64,000 bases of DNA from Liopterus haemorrhoidalis (taxonomy: Eukaryota; Arthropoda; Insecta; Coleoptera; Dytiscidae): NCBI GenBank assembly GCA_963971575.1, contig OZ020618.1, positions 5,830,501 through 5,894,500 of the forward strand, given 5' to 3'. The stretch's first letter is position 1, and every line of letters starts with the position of its first letter. The translations under genes and the position numbers were made by a program. Below, piece by piece: positions 22,395 to 33,982 of the stretch. Under the pieces are notes generated by a model. That model made no database searches. It was not told where the DNA came from and saw only the letters and a list, made by a program, of their open reading frames with translations.

Positions 22395-25300
22395 GTAATA
22401 TATGGACCGTAATTACAACAATTATATAAGGTGTGTTCGATTTGCACATTAGCAGTTACTGTCTACTGCTGCGTTAAAAAAATCTGTTCGTTTTGTTTCG
22501 CAGTAACTGCAAATCTGTTCGATTTGTCGTAATTTGCTGCCAGTTTATGACGTTACTACGAAAAAGTTACAGCTGCTTCTCTTGCGGATTATTTGTTACG
22601 GCTGTGTTTGTTTACCTTTTTGAGTTGGTACCATAGATAAAGAATAAATGGTTGGTACTTTGTTTTTGACTTTTTGACAGGAATATGGCTAGCATATTTG
22701 TTTTGATATTTATACTATATTCTTTGATGGCTAATGTCTTACAAATTCTTTTTTTTAATATCCTGGGACAATAGTTTCTACAAAATTTTTCAGTTTTTCT
22801 ATCCTGGGGCATTTTGTAAACCTCGCAAATACAGTTCATAACTTCATCATCCGAACTCGAAAAATCTAAATCTGAATCAGATGATTCTGGATTTGATAAT
22901 ATTTCAAGATCCATTAAATATATCTAATATTTTTCACCCTTTCGACACTAGGCTGACCAGATTTTTTTCACAGAAAAAGAGTATACTAAAAAAAAAGGTT
23001 ACACTCCAAAAATTCAAATAATGAGCAAAAAACAGAGGTCCTCATTCAAAAATACTAGTAACGAGAAAAAAAAAAGGTCTTCACTCCCAAAATAGAAGTG
23101 ATGAGCAAAAAAAAGGTCCTCAATTCTAAACTAGAAGTAATAAAAACAAGCGACCATAAAAAAAGAATTATTCAGGGTTTTTTTTTTTTATAAAAAGTAA
23201 GAGTATAGAAAAAATTACTCAAAAAAGAGTATAATACTCTTAATAAGAGTACGTCTGGTCACCCTATTCGACACACAAGATAATCTCCGAACCAAATCGT
23301 AAAAAGATTCTTAACCTGGAAAGTTATCTGACATCTGTCTGACATTTAACATTTACGTCAGACGTACTTCTTATTCTTTACGTATAAACAAATCGAACAG
23401 AAAATTAAACTCGCTGTATGTTACCAGTTTTTAGTAGTAAACTGCTAATTGCAGCGTTTTACTGCTAGCGTTTAGCAGTATAACGCGAAGGTGCAAATCG
23501 AACATACCTATAGTAAAAACAAATTACCTAAATTTATACAGGGTGTTATATTCCGTGGACCCAGGAAATATCTCGCTTATTTATTAAGTTAGTAATTTAT
23601 TTCATATAACATGATTTATACAGCAACATGTAAGCTACTTGATGACGGACGTACATTCATGATACCACTTCCGGTTTATTAGTAATTAATATCAACTTTG
23701 AAATTTCAAACGGAGCATACTACATTTTTTTACAAATTTGAAAAGTACATCAAATTTGCTTTACAATTATGTAAAATAATCCATATGTTACATTATTAAA
23801 AAGTAAAATGGCGGGCACTTTTTTATACACCTAGTCGAAAAAAAAAAAGTGAGCCATGACTGAAAATTAACTAAAACAATTGTAAATCTGTATTTACAGG
23901 TTGACAATTGTTACTGAGTATTTACTCAGTAATAATTGTTCTAACCTTTATTATTAGCACGTTTCATTGTAGTACAGTCTGTTCCAAACGGTTAAGCGGA
24001 ACTAAATGGGAATTTAGTTCTTTTAGGTTGTCACGAGAAGGGACCTTGCTTGGGTTATTTCATTTTTCACGTTGGGATGTCAAAATTTAAAATTCCAACA
24101 ATGAAACCATGGAAACGAATGACATATGTCAAAATTAAATATTTTTTTTTATATATTTTAATGACAAAAAAATAAATAAATGGGAAATTTGTATTAAGAA
24201 TGAGTATGATTTTAAAATGATATTAACCTTAACCAAAAAATGTTTATTGTAAGTATGATTTACAAAGCTTAAACAAAACGGCCGAAAGGCACGATTTAAA
24301 CGATGAAAGTAACTAGATTGCAAAATCTAGTTCCGCTTAATCGTTTGGAACAGACTGTACCTTATTAATTTATTATAAAATTAAATACATTTGAGCGACG
24401 TGTTATTGGAACAAATTGTTTATTTCGGTGGCCTGCTCGTTCTCCCGATATGACCCCACTTGATTTTTTTTTATGGGGTTACGTGAAAGATTTCGTTTAT
24501 AAAGAACCATTAAACACATTAAACGAACTGAAGAATAAAATTGAAGCGGAAATTGAATCTTTATCTGCAGACCAAATAGAAAGGATAAAATTGAACTGTT
24601 TTTTAAACGCTCACTGTCAACAAGCTACTCGGTCAATTTATAAGCTGCCACTGATTTCACAATAACAAATGTCAAATTTTACGAATATAGTAGTGACACA
24701 TTTCAATATTGCCATCTAGTGGTCGTTTGTAAAGACATAAAAGGTAACCCTCGGATCACAATCTTTTATAGTTTCCTCCTTATTCGGCCCTGGATATTTT
24801 TCCAACAAATGGTCATAGAAAAGTATCATTACGAAATAATTGACAGATGAATAGGGCAGTTATTTTTTATACTTTTGTTTGTTGGACTTTCATTTCTTTT
24901 CATACAATTCTAGTAATTTGTTACAAACTTTGCAAATGGCCGTACAAGCTGTCATTCGTAAAACATATTTTTGTTATTACAAAAAGTAAATATTAATATA
25001 TGTTATTACATATTTATAGAAGAGATTTAATTAAAGTGTTTAATTAAATTTTGTAAAAAGATTTTTGTTTATATTTTTTTTTCTTCAAAGACCTTTTAAG
25101 ATTATTAAAATAAATTTGTGTAAATATGAGAAAGACTGACTTTGCGTTAATTATGTTAAAATAATGACTCTCTTAAACTGCACACTTGAAAATTTTTTAA
25201 AGAACTTTTCTCTGTTATGCACTTGAATTATAACACTCACAGAAATTTTCAACCTATTTTCTTATTTCTCGTTTCCTTTTTCTCGCTCTCTTCTTGACCA

Positions 25301-28300
25301 CTGCCAATTGAGATTTTAACTCACTCATCAGGGGGTCTATTCTGTAAGCTTTTCGATAATCGTTTTTACAGTATCCTGTTGATTTCCAATTTTCAACACC
25401 TTGTATTGGTATTCTGTAACTTATCGATAGTACACTTTCAACAGTTGTTTCGGTCTTGAGAAGAACCTAGGAACCAGGGCCGTCTTAGACCATGCAAGGG
25501 CCCTTGGGCACACAAAGTCTGGGGCCCTTTTAGAAAGTCCAAAAAAATAAGTGAATGAAAACATTAGTATGTAGTTTTATTTAGTGACTTTATTGGTTAT
25601 TATGGTTAGCTTTATACAAATCAAATATAAGTGAAGTGATTACTATTTTGAGAATTGGATTTACATTAATGATGATGGTTTCTTTCCGAATTTCTGTTGT
25701 GCAAAATCTTCTATTATGCGAATTATTTTCAGGCGCAAGGAGTTCGACAATTGCAGCTTGTTTCGATATTTGGTTTTAATTCCTACTTCCGAAAATCGAA
25801 CTTAACAAAAGTATGATGATGAAAAAGGGAGTAATATTTTCAAAACTTCAGTAGAAAGAATTGGAAACGTTTGTTGAACAGACAGAATTGTGTCAATTTG
25901 CTACGATTGAAATTCAGTTATAATGATGTATTGTCAGATAGATTGAAAAGTTCTTCATCGGCGTTCGACGATTTGCCAGTAGTATGCCTTTAAATTTTAA
26001 ATATATAAAAATATACATTCAAAATCTTGTCGCGACCCACCAAAAATCGACTCGCAACTCACCAGTTCGGGAAACACTGTTCTAGTGTCTTTTGCAGATT
26101 CTCTCTAAAAAAAAACTTTTGCAGATTCTCCATTTATAATTAATTTGAATGGAACAAAAGATTCGTCACGAACTTTGTTTCCAATAACCTATTTGCTTTT
26201 GTTTTAGAACTGCAGCGACGGATCGGCATGGCTCTCTTTCTGAAGCAGAAAGTGACGAAGAAAATGAAGAGGGGGACTACACCGTATACGAATGTCCTGG
26301 TTTAGCACCTGTAAGTATATAGTCAATTCCTATGAGTACCTAAAATTCAAATACACGTTTCAAGAAATCGTTTAAAACTTGACAGTTAGCGGAAATTAAA
26401 TCCTTGTATAGTATTTCAAAAATGAAATGGCCACTCTTGTTAAGAAGTTTAACAATGCTGTAATGAGTTTATTGCAGAAATCCTAAGACTTGTTGCTGTA
26501 AACAGAATATAAAAGGTATTAAGGTAATTTTAAATTTAAATAGATACATATAACACTAGTTCAACTGAAGTTTCTTACAAACCATTACGGTTATTTTCCA
26601 AATTTATAATCCTATTATTTCTAAATTTTAGGGGTTGTTATACACATAATATATAATACTTGTTTATTAGTTAATTTTCAACGTTCATAGCGTGAAAAAT
26701 ACATTACCGATAGAAAGTGACACTGTAGTACAATTAATTAAAGACGAAACAAGTATAATAAGTAGTGATTTGTGGAAAAGATGTGTAGAACATGTAAAGA
26801 CAATTGAATATTTTTTTTTTTAAATCCACCAAATAAATCTTCAATATTTATTAATTTAAATGACAGTGGTACTGACAGAAACTCTGATAGTGATATAAAC
26901 AATGATAATAGTGATAATGATTAATAATTTAATAATTTTAAATTACTATAAATTGACAAGTTCAAAAAAGAATGTTTTTTTTTGTGCAAATTTGAAGTAT
27001 TTAATATAGACTTTAAATAATAATTAAATTCAAATATAGCCAGTCCTAAGCCTGATAAAAATGTGAAGGAATGTCATGTGAGTATATACAGTTCATTCTA
27101 AATAGCATATAAGAAAACACGTTTATTTTAAATAATTATTACGGTCCTGGTAAGTACTGTTAACAGAACCAGAGCCGCAGTAAGGACAACTTCCGCTAGG
27201 GGCAGAGCCGTGTTTTGGCGCCCTTGGTAAATAAAAACAAGGTTCTTACCTCTCAAAATTTAAGTAATGAGCAAGAAAAAAAGCTCATTTTCGCAATGGC
27301 GCCCCTTAGCAAGCCCGTCAGCGCCCTTTTCCTTAGGGCGCTAGGGGCCGTCGCCCCCTCCGCCCCCCCCTTACTGCGGCTCTGAACAGAACCATAAGCT
27401 CAGCAGGTATAATGGGTATACTGTCAGTTATTATTTAAATCAATAAGTGAGAGTGGCCAATTCCTTTTGGAAATACTATACATGTCCTCGCACAACACAT
27501 ACTCCTCACGAAGTACACTAGGTGGCCCAATTATTAGGAACAGCACAACCCCCCTGTAATTTTCAAGTTTAAATGCATTTTGTGAGAAAATAAATTGTTT
27601 TTAAATCATTTTTCTTCTATATTCTTGTTGCTGGTATCATTATTATTTTAAAAAGCGGGAGATCGCCAAAGAAATCATCACCACCAAGCGGCAATTTATA
27701 GAAACCCTTATCAGAGAGTGGCATCACAACCCCAATCTCCGACACAACGCAAAAGTCTGCATAGAAAGCATGCCCAAACGCCTGGAAGCCGCAATCGCAG
27801 CAAATGGTTGCATTACAAAATATTAAGATTGTACTTAATTTGTTAAATTAACACTTTTTATACAAAAATAAATGATTATGAATAAGCAATTATGTCGTTT
27901 TATATTCTAAATAAAGCACTTTAATGAATAAAAATAAATACGAGACCCAAAGCCACTTATTTCCTTATTAAATTCATTTGAAAATTACAACAAATCTGTA
28001 CTGTCCCTAATAATTTGGCCACCCACTGTATGCCTCATTTCGTTAGGAGGATTAGTTTTACACCTGGACATACCAGTTCTCTTCCAATTAAAAGATTTGC
28101 ATATATTATATGGTAGATGTTGTCCTGGAGCAAGTTTTTCCTTAGATTCAATCCAGATGTTCTGTTAACCCTGCACTTAGATTTCAAGTTTCAAATTTTA
28201 AAACTTTTTTAAAACATAAATCATAAGTTTTAACAATTTGTGTGTAATATGTTTTTGATTTGTCAGACCGGGGAAATGGAAGTGAAGAATCCATTATTCC

Positions 28301-28362
28301 AAGATGATACCACACCGGCTGCGCAGAGCGTCACCCCTAAAACCGAAGAGGGTCACAAGTGA
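22233..28362 (+). CDS. NPDC1: NPDC1/CAB-1 homologue, C-terminal three exons (partial)
   Basis: Exons 22233-22394, 26208-26310 and 28267-28362 splice in frame (phases 2, 2 and 0) and end at TGA. The protein reads DVEYPAYGVTG, GDRRLAQSAQMYHYQHQKQQ, SDEENEEGDYTVYECPGLAP and TGEMEVKNPLFQDD. These are the most conserved parts of the cytoplasmic tail of NPDC1, the neural proliferation, differentiation and control protein, whose nematode homologue CAB-1 binds AEX-3. In that family this tail follows a single membrane segment. Here the LQKNVKS start corresponds to the residues just inside the membrane. The extracellular and membrane exons were not found upstream, so the gene is 5'-partial in the window. 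The introns (3.8 and 2.0 kb) are full of transposons. A role in neuronal vesicle or proliferation control is from the family, not the sequence. Confidence 0.9.
22612..22914 (-). CDS. Short acidic ORF of Harbinger-like element (copy 1)
   Basis: It encodes 100 residues starting [18 protein letters not shown], then a Cys-containing stretch ([18 protein letters not shown]) and a Lys-rich middle. The copy at 51314-51610 differs at only a few residues, which may reflect recent common descent rather than selection. It may be the first exon of a Harbinger-type nuclease that has lost the rest, but no catalytic motif is visible. Function unknown. Confidence 0.4.
   Translation of the reverse strand: MDLEILSNPESSDSDLDFSSSDDEVMNCICEVYKMPQDRKTEKFCRNYCPRILKKRICKTLAIKEYSINIKTNMLAIFLSKSQKQSTNHLFFIYGTNSKR
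22949..23266. mobile_element. hAT-type MITE nested in Harbinger copy 1
   Basis: Ends TAGGCTGACCAGA and TCTGGTCACCCTA are flanked by the 8-bp duplication TTCGACAC (22941-22948, 23267-23274). The interior holds about three units of a ~38-bp motif (GTCCTCA...AATAGAAGTGATGAGCAAAA). The same insertion is present in the other Harbinger copy at 50981-51279. Confidence 0.85.
23975..24357. mobile_element. MITE with AAGCGGAACTA ends
   Basis: Perfectly facing ends CAGTCTGTTCCAAACG and CGTTTGGAACAGACTG lie between TA dinucleotides (23973-23974, 24358-24359), and the inner parts TTAAGCGGAACTA also match. The size is 383 bp. Related smaller copies lie at 34208-34403 and 50100-50262. Confidence 0.85.
24393..24665 (+). 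pseudogene. Tc1/mariner-superfamily transposase 3' fragment
   Basis: The frame reads FRWPARSPDMTPLDFFLWGY then KDFVYKEPLNTLNELKNKI and ends at TAA. This is the third catalytic region and C-terminus of a DDE transposase of the same broad type as at 3116, but clearly a different family. The upstream catalytic parts are absent. It lies in an NPDC1 intron and cannot be active. Confidence 0.8.
24666..26207. other. NPDC1 intron with hAT end remnants
   Basis: At ~25468 there is a hAT-like left end (CAGGGCCGTCTTAGACCATG) and at ~26045-26085 a hAT-like right end (CAGTTCGGGAAACACTG). They do not pair and may be two broken elements. No coding sequence recognised. Confidence 0.45.
26208..26310 (+). CDS. 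NPDC1: NPDC1-like exon (acidic, TVYECPGLAP)
   Basis: Acceptor TTTTAG, donor CCT|GTAAGT. It reads SDEENEEGDYTVYECPGLAP, the family's diagnostic tail motif. The acidic cluster comes just before it. The phase is compatible with both neighbours. Confidence 0.92.
27170..27384 (+). mobile_element. hAT-type MITE, complete copy
   Basis: Inverted ends CAGAGCCGCAGTAAG and CTTACTGCGGCTCTG are flanked by the 8-bp duplication AACAGAAC (27162-27169, 27385-27392). It is GC-richer than its surroundings (CGCCCTTTTCC, CCGCCCCCCCC). It holds one unit of the ~38-bp GAGCAAAA motif. A degraded copy is at 7783. Confidence 0.9.
27516..28028 (+). mobile_element. Internally deleted Tc1-like transposon
   Basis: Inverted ends CACTAGGTGGCCCAATTATT and, inward from the right, CAGTGGGTGGCCAAATTATT lie between TA dinucleotides (27514-27515, 28029-28030). 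Only the 3' end of the transposase remains. The element lies in the last NPDC1 intron. Confidence 0.85.
27653..27826 (+). pseudogene. Tc1 transposase C-terminus
   Basis: The 57 codons ending at TAA read KREIAKEIITTKRQFIETLI and SMPKRLEAAIAANGCITKY. This matches the C-terminal tail typical of Tc1 transposases (a SMP-R--A-I---G---KY pattern). The DNA-binding and catalytic domains have been deleted. Confidence 0.8.
28267..28362 (+). CDS. NPDC1: NPDC1-like terminal exon
   Basis: Acceptor GTCAG, then TGEMEVKNPLFQDDTTPAA and a short unconserved tail ending EEGHK and TGA. The TGEMEV-NPLF motif is the end of NPDC1 proteins. The 3' untranslated region continues beyond 28362; I did not fix a polyadenylation site. 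Confidence 0.92.
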   Translation, partial: TGEMEVKNPLFQDDTTPAAQSVTPKTEEGHK

Positions 28363-28971
28363 ATATGCACACATCTACATTAGATTAGCACTCTCATCTT
28401 CCTATCTCTATTGCTATTCTAAGCACTGCAGTGACCCTACCTTATGTCACGTTCCATACCATTTTTATTTATTTCCGTAGTTAAAGAGATATGAAACTAT
28501 AGAGATGAAAAAAGAAAATTTAGGACAAAACCTACAAAATATCTTAAAATAAAATGGGTAACAAGTATTAAAATTGTTTAAAAATGTATTCAAACTGTCA
28601 AAAAGTGGATTTTCACGTACGTAGTATTTGGCAACACGTACGCCAAATACTTTAGTACTCTCATGTGTTAAACTGGCATTTCGCGCACTTACTACACAAA
28701 TAACTACTTTGCTTTTAATTTATCTTTTTTTAATGAATATAAAAACATATCAGCTAGACTGATTAGAACGAATCGAATGTATGTCAATTTCAAAATTTAC
28801 TGTAGTGAGACACATTTGTCATGTTAGTGTGAAGAATCGAATTTAAAAGCATAAGTAAGAAAGGTAGAAAGTAATTAAATATTGTTAAATTCTTTTAAAT
28901 CTTTTAAAAAAATTGTCCGCTAGCCCATTTAAATAATAATAATACTGTATTACCCAAACATCTGTACAGAC
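28363..28971. other. NPDC1 3' UTR and intergenic DNA
   Basis: No further coding sequence. A short inverted pair, CACGTACGTAGTATTTGGC and its GCCAAATACTTTAGTACTC-like partner, sits at ~28613-28660. Confidence 0.35.
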
Positions 28972-29238
28972 TAGAGATGGGTCGTTCATGAACGAACCGG
29001 CTCACTGAGCCGACTCAGTACACTGACCGAAGTGACACGGTTCACCAAATTGAAATGAGCCGGCTCACGGCTCACTGTATAGTTTCAAGGATACGATTGG
29101 TCAGGCGATTGTGAGCAGTGACCGGAGTGATCCGGATCTGGATCGATGTCATGTTGAACTTCGCGAGAACTCGGCGTATAATGTATTATCATAAAGTGTA
29201 TTATTTATTGTCATCAATTTGTAGGGCACTTTATTTTA

Positions 29239-29802
29239 GACCGGGAGCTCATGACAGTTTTTGGTCTCCGATTTCATACAGCATGCCTTTTGGAGGAGAG
29301 AATATATACCCTGTGACAACAAAAAAGAGATGGTACTAAACCCCTGAACGCTTTCCGGTCATAGGGAAATTGCATTTCCACTTAAACACAAAATTTTTGT
29401 GCTTTTCTCTGATTTAATATTGCTTGCCCTTTTGTCAAAAGAAAGTTATAACAAATTTAAAATCTTTTAAATATATGCATGCGATTCGGAGGGTCCCAAA
29501 GGGCTCAAACGGTCATGTGATCTTGTAATAAAAAAATATGATTTTCCGCGTTTTCATACAGCATGCCTATAATTAAAAGACTTTAAATTTGTTATAACTT
29601 TCTTTTGACAAAAGGGCAAGCAATATTAAATCAGAGAAAAACACAAACATTTTGTGCAAGTGGAAATGCAATTTTCCCTATGACCGGAAAGCGTGCAGGG
29701 GTTTAGTACCATCCCTTTTTTGTTGTCACAGGGTAAATATTCTCTCCTCCAAAAGGCATGCTGTATGAAATCGGAGACCAAAAATGTCATGAGCTCCCGG
29801 TC
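29239..29802. mobile_element. Fold-back MITE nested in the hAT element
   Basis: The arms are long inverted copies: GACCGGGAGCTCATGACAGT at the left and, inward from the right, GACCGGGAGCTCATGACATT. TA lies on both sides (29237-29238, 29803-29804). Similarity continues ~230 bp into each arm (CATACAGCATGCC, CTTTCCGGTCATAGGG, TTTGACAAAAGGGCAAGC). No protein is encoded. Confidence 0.85.
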
Positions 29803-30002
29803 TATGTGAAACTAATAGGCTTAGTCTGTATTTTCTTACAACCATACTATATAAAAATATTAAAAATATTGCCCAAATCCCAGATGTCCGATTTATAAGG
29901 GCAATAAACATCGCCATAAACTTAACACATCTGGTTTAAAATACAGTAGCTACATAAAGTGAATTGTTTGTTTCAAAAATGTTAGATAAGAACCGGGGCT
30001 AA

Positions 30003-30420
30003 GCGACGTTCTACCTACGAGCGAACGATCGACAACTGACCGAGTTAAACGACGTTCTACCTACGAGCGAACGACCGACAACTGACCGAGTCTAAGAAAG
30101 AGCCGGCTCTAAGCGACGTCTACCTACAAGCGAACGACCGGCAACTGACCGGGTCTAAGCAAGAGCCGGCTCTAAGCGACGTCTACCTACGAGCGAACGA
30201 CCGACAACTGACCGGGTCTAAGCAAGAGCCGGTTCTAAGCGACGTCTACCTCCGAGCGAACGACCGACAACTGTCCGGGTCTAAGCAAGAGCCGGCTCTA
30301 AGCGACATTCTACCTACGACCGAACGACTGACCGACCTGTGTCTCGGGATCATGTTTACAGTTCATATATTGCAAGAACCGGCTCTAAGCGACGTTCTAC
30401 CTACGAACTAACGACCGACC
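30003..30420 (+). repeat. ~63-bp tandem array
   Basis: About seven units of GACGTCTACCTACGAGCGAA followed by CGACCGACAACTGACCGGGT and CTAAGCAAGAGCCGGCTCTA. The last two units are diverged. The array is CG-rich against an AT-rich background and lies inside the hAT element. The GAGCCGGCTC block matches the sub-terminal repeats of that element. Confidence 0.85.
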
Positions 30421-30548
30421 TGTGTTTCGAAAACATGTTTACTTAACCGGATCACTGAGCCGGATCAATGAACCGGCTCAACAAACTGAACGTCCTCCAC
30501 TGATCCGGTTCCGCAAACTGAGCCGAAATTCCCATCTCTAGTACAGAC

Positions 30549-32215
30549 CAAAGTAAAATGACTGGATTTAACGCGATTTACCAACTACCGATTATTTCAG
30601 CAAAAGTACAATATAAAGTCGTCTAGTAGACCTTGAATTTAATTTTTAAGAATGTTAAGTTGGCAATTCTGTGCTCTTTATCGATTTTGATTACTTACCT
30701 TCTTTGCTTGTGATCATGATGCATATTTTTCAATAATTATAATACAAATACAAATATATCCTTTTACAAATATGTTTGCTTTGGATATAACCTCAAACTC
30801 GGACGTCAAATATCGGTTAAATGATAATGGAGAATCATATTGCCAACCTAATTTAAAAATTTAATTCCAATGCTATCTAGAAGTCTATTTTCTCGATCAT
30901 ATTGTATTTGCCATAAGTCCACTTGTAGAAAATGATCGGGATAGGACCAGTTCAAACGTTACTTCGAACACGTGGCTTTCATACCAAGGCCATGAAAGAG
31001 CGCGCACTAGTATGCTGCATCATATTAGCTGGCCATTAAATCACTGTAAACCGTGGCTTCGTGGTAAAAGAGTTATCTACAGAACACAGAAACGCGGGTT
31101 CAGTTTTAGGACACAAAAATATTCACCAACATTTCACCAATATTCTTTATTCGCGGCTGTTAAATTCGTAACATTCTAAAATAATCTTTCGATTATTTGA
31201 AAATTTGATTTTATGAATAGACTTTCTGTTCTTTATGTTTTCTGTTCTGGTTTCTGGTTTCTTTCTGTTCACATAACCCAGAACCGCTGCAGTATTGCTA
31301 TTTTATCGAATTATTGTAGTCTTTCGATATTGAGAACGAGAATAATGCTGCGCTTTTGGTCGCAGATTTGGTAGCGTTGTGTATGCATGGTCTTATACTT
31401 TCAAACTATTAAGCACATTTTCCTTTCTATAGTTTCGTAGCTCTATAGTAAAATGTACACCTATCTATGTACATTAATCTGTGAAAAATATATCTTAGAA
31501 AAAAAGATGTAATTGTTAATACAACAATAGATTTTATTATCAAATAGATTTTATAATTTTATTTGGTAAAGTTAAATAATTAAATTATTTTAAACAGAGT
31601 TGTATCTAGAGAAATTTTAAAATAGGTTCTTTTTAAATAATGTAAAAATATACATAATTTATAAAAAATGTTAATATATTTATTTAAAGAATTATTATAT
31701 TTGTATATTGAGGGATATATGTATATACATATGTATATTATGTATATAAGGTTATAGAAAGGTATAGATATATTGACTAATAAAATAAAAAAAAATAAAT
31801 CAATGCACAGAAAAGAGTATTTATAAATGTATATACATATATCTGTATGTGTAAGAAAATGTGAATTATAGAATCTCAATAAAAACATTGAAAAATCTTC
31901 TATTTATTTAATATTAACTAATCCTTCTGTCCCAAATATAACTCTTAACTCTTAAGGGTACGCACAACCGTATAGTTTCTTATACAAAACTAACAACCTG
32001 AAATAAAATTAGTAACAATCTATACATCAAATTTTCCGCGAATTTTTATTTATCTAACAGGATATTTTTAACTGTAAAAAGAACTTTCATTTAATTGTAA
32101 ATAAACAAATTGCATTATAGTCGCCATATTGTAAACCTTTAGACACATATTTGTGTACTTGGTGGAAAATTGTAGCTAAAGCTTCATTCTACAAATATGT
32201 TTCTAAATATTTTGT
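30549..32215. other. Gene-free AT-rich intergenic stretch
   Basis: No gene recognised. An alternating TATATG-rich tract lies at ~31700-31750. The 31580-31888 minus-strand frame is low-complexity (Ile/Tyr/Phe) and not credible. A weak tRNA-like stretch at ~31050-31110 is noted among rejected items. Confidence 0.4.
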
Positions 32216-32218
32216 TTC

Positions 32219-32935
32219 CACTTTCGGAGTACCTTTTTAATTTTTTTTTGTTGTTGATTGTTTTTTGGAGTACCTTTCTAATTTTTTTTGTTGTCAATTG
32301 TTTTTCGGAGTACCTTTTTAATTTTTTAGTTATTGATTAACTTTCAGATTATCTTTTTCATTTTTTTTTTGTTGTCGATTGACTTTCGGAGTACCTTTCT
32401 TATTTTTTTTATTGTCAATTGTTTTTCGGAATATCTTTTTAATTTTTTTGTTATCGATTAACTTTCAGATTACCTTTTTCATTTTTTTTTTGTTGTCAAT
32501 TGAGTTTCGCAATACCTTTTTAATTTTTTTGTTGTTGTTGATTGGCTTTTGGAGTACCTTTTTAATTTTTTTTTTGTTGTTAATTGACTTTCGGAGTACC
32601 TTTCTTATTTTTTTTGTTGTCAATTGTTTTTCGGAGTACCTTTTTAATTTTTTTGTTATCGATTAACTTTCAGATTACCTTTTTCATTTTTTCTTTGGTG
32701 TCAATTGACTTTCGCAATACCTTTTTAATTTTTTTTTTTGTTGTTAATTGGCTTTCGTAGTACCTTTTTAATTTTGTTTTGTTGTCGGTTGGCTTTTGGA
32801 GTACTTTTTTTCACATTTTTTTTGTGGTAGATTAGCTTTTGGAGTACCTTTTTAATTTTTTTTGTTGTCGATTTTCTTTCGGAGTACCTTTTTAATTTTT
32901 TTCTTGTCGCCTGGTCTTGTCGGATACTTTTTATC
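32219..32935 (+). repeat. ~41-bp minisatellite, about 17 units
   Basis: The unit is close to TTTCGGAGTACCTTTTTAAT then a T-run and TTGTTGTCAATTGAC. Units vary between 37 and 46 bp. Alternating unit types (GGAGTACC, CAGATTACC, GCAATACC) suggest a higher-order pattern of several units. The long frame inside it (32379-32666) is an artefact. Confidence 0.9.
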
Positions 32936-33385
32936 CTATTTTTTTGTCACTAGGCTATCTCATACTTACATAAAATATATTTTTTATGTAAGTAGAATTA
33001 TGAATCATTTACTTTTTGATTTATCTGCCAATAAATAAGAATGAAAAAAAAAGTTTTTAATGCATAAGTAGTTATCCTTATTATAAATCGAAAATCATTA
33101 TATTTTATAGGTGGTTATAAAATTCTTGGAACCCTCCGGAATATAATGATATATTCTAACTAAACTATTGCATATGTATTTGTAATAGCCAGTTATTGCA
33201 CGACTGTGCCTATAAATAATACGGGAATCTATAGCAGATTCGTAACGTTACGGATGCGCGCAGAATCAACCTATTGTCTATTGGTTACCGATAGAGGCGC
33301 CACTGAATTGTACATCATGGCTGACGCAGATAGGATATTTTTGACAGGTTCAATGGTATCTTCATGTGATATTTATTGATATTAA

Positions 33386-33601
33386 TTAATTATTCAATAT
33401 GAGGGTTGCGTTAAATGAAATTTTGCGTTTTCTCAGTGCCCAAGTAACCTCTAGGGTTATAATTGAAGGGAATAAGGCTTTTTTGCCACGTTTCGGAACA
33501 CGATGAAAACTTAGGTCTCTTTCACGACCTACTTTTGCATTGCAAAGATAAACACAACAATTCACGTTGCATTTAATTTTTTCTTGCAATTTTAAAGACA
33601 T
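33386..33601 (-). pseudogene. THAP-like zinc-finger fragment
   Basis: The frame on - reads MSLKLQEKIKCNVNCCVYLC, then LSFHRVPKRGKKALF. The start CC-x3-C followed by SFHR-P is typical of the first half of a THAP domain. The later Trp and Cys-x2-His half is not clearly present. Within the flanks, CGTAACGTTACGG (33241) and GCGTTACGGGTTG (33728) may be remnants of ends. It is a remnant of a transposon or gene exon. Confidence 0.45.
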
Positions 33602-33805
33602 TTTTTAAAAACTCGCTATGAAAACAACAGTAAACAAACTCGACTATCCTCCACCTGTCAGTTTCTCAAAATCTCACTAGAGACGCTTCAGTTATTGTCA
33701 GTTGACAATAGATTTCTTACGGCACGCGTTACGGGTTGTACGGAATTGACCCATTACATAGATTTTTTGGTGCGGGTCACTTTTCGGTACCACCAACTTT
33801 TATTG

Positions 33806-33982
33806 TCTGTCTCATTTTGTAATATGTAACTAACAGGGAAAGTTCATTTTTTATGTTGTGTATTGACAATACATTTATAATATTATCATTGTATTGATTC
33901 ACACGAATACGCCAAAGTCTGTTTACACCACAACAGTTACCGAAGTAACCAGATCTAGTTTCGTATTACAAATTGAGACGGA
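33806..33982. mobile_element. MITE with TTA-type target, copy 2
   Basis: Same family, orientation and length as 5804-5980, with ends TCTGTCTCATTTTGTAATA and GTATTACAAATTGAGACGGA. Flanks are TTG and TTA, so one side has mutated or the target was imperfect. Confidence 0.75.

Larger units (their letters stand above)
22439..23509 (-). mobile_element. Harbinger-like element, copy 1 (with nested hAT)
   Basis: Inverted ends AGGTGTGTTCGATTTGCAC and GTGCAAATCGAACATACCT are flanked by ATA on both sides (22436-22438, 23510-23512). A 3-bp AT target fits PIF/Harbinger. The sub-ends are rich in CAGTAACTGC-type repeats. It carries one short reading frame (22612-22914, -) and a nested hAT-type element. A second copy in the opposite orientation lies at 50748-51792. 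It sits in NPDC1 intron 1 of the visible part. Confidence 0.8.
28972..30540. mobile_element. hAT-type element with nested fold-back and satellite
   Basis: Inverted ends TAGAGATGGG and CCCATCTCTA are flanked by the 8-bp duplication GTACAGAC (28964-28971, 30541-30548). Sub-ends carry many copies of GAGCCGGCTC / ACCGGCTCA. No transposase frame is left. It contains a fold-back MITE (29239-29802) and a tandem array (30003-30420). Confidence 0.85.

Noticed and set aside
25468..26085. A single hAT element spanning both hAT-like ends
   Set aside because: The left end (CAGGGCCGTCTTAGACC) and right end (TTCGGGAAACACTG) are not inverted copies and no 8-bp duplication joins them.
31050..31110. tRNA-like sequence GGCTTCGTGGTAAAAGAG...GCGGGTTCAG
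   Set aside because: Weak A-box and an imperfect B-box without stems; not enough to call.
31580..31888. 102-codon minus-strand frame rich in Ile, Tyr and Phe
   Set aside because: Low-complexity AT sequence with TATATG tracts, no domain, no splice or conservation evidence.
32379..32666. 95-codon hydrophobic reading frame
   Set aside because: It lies entirely in the T-rich minisatellite; the Phe/Leu/Ile repeats follow the DNA repeat.
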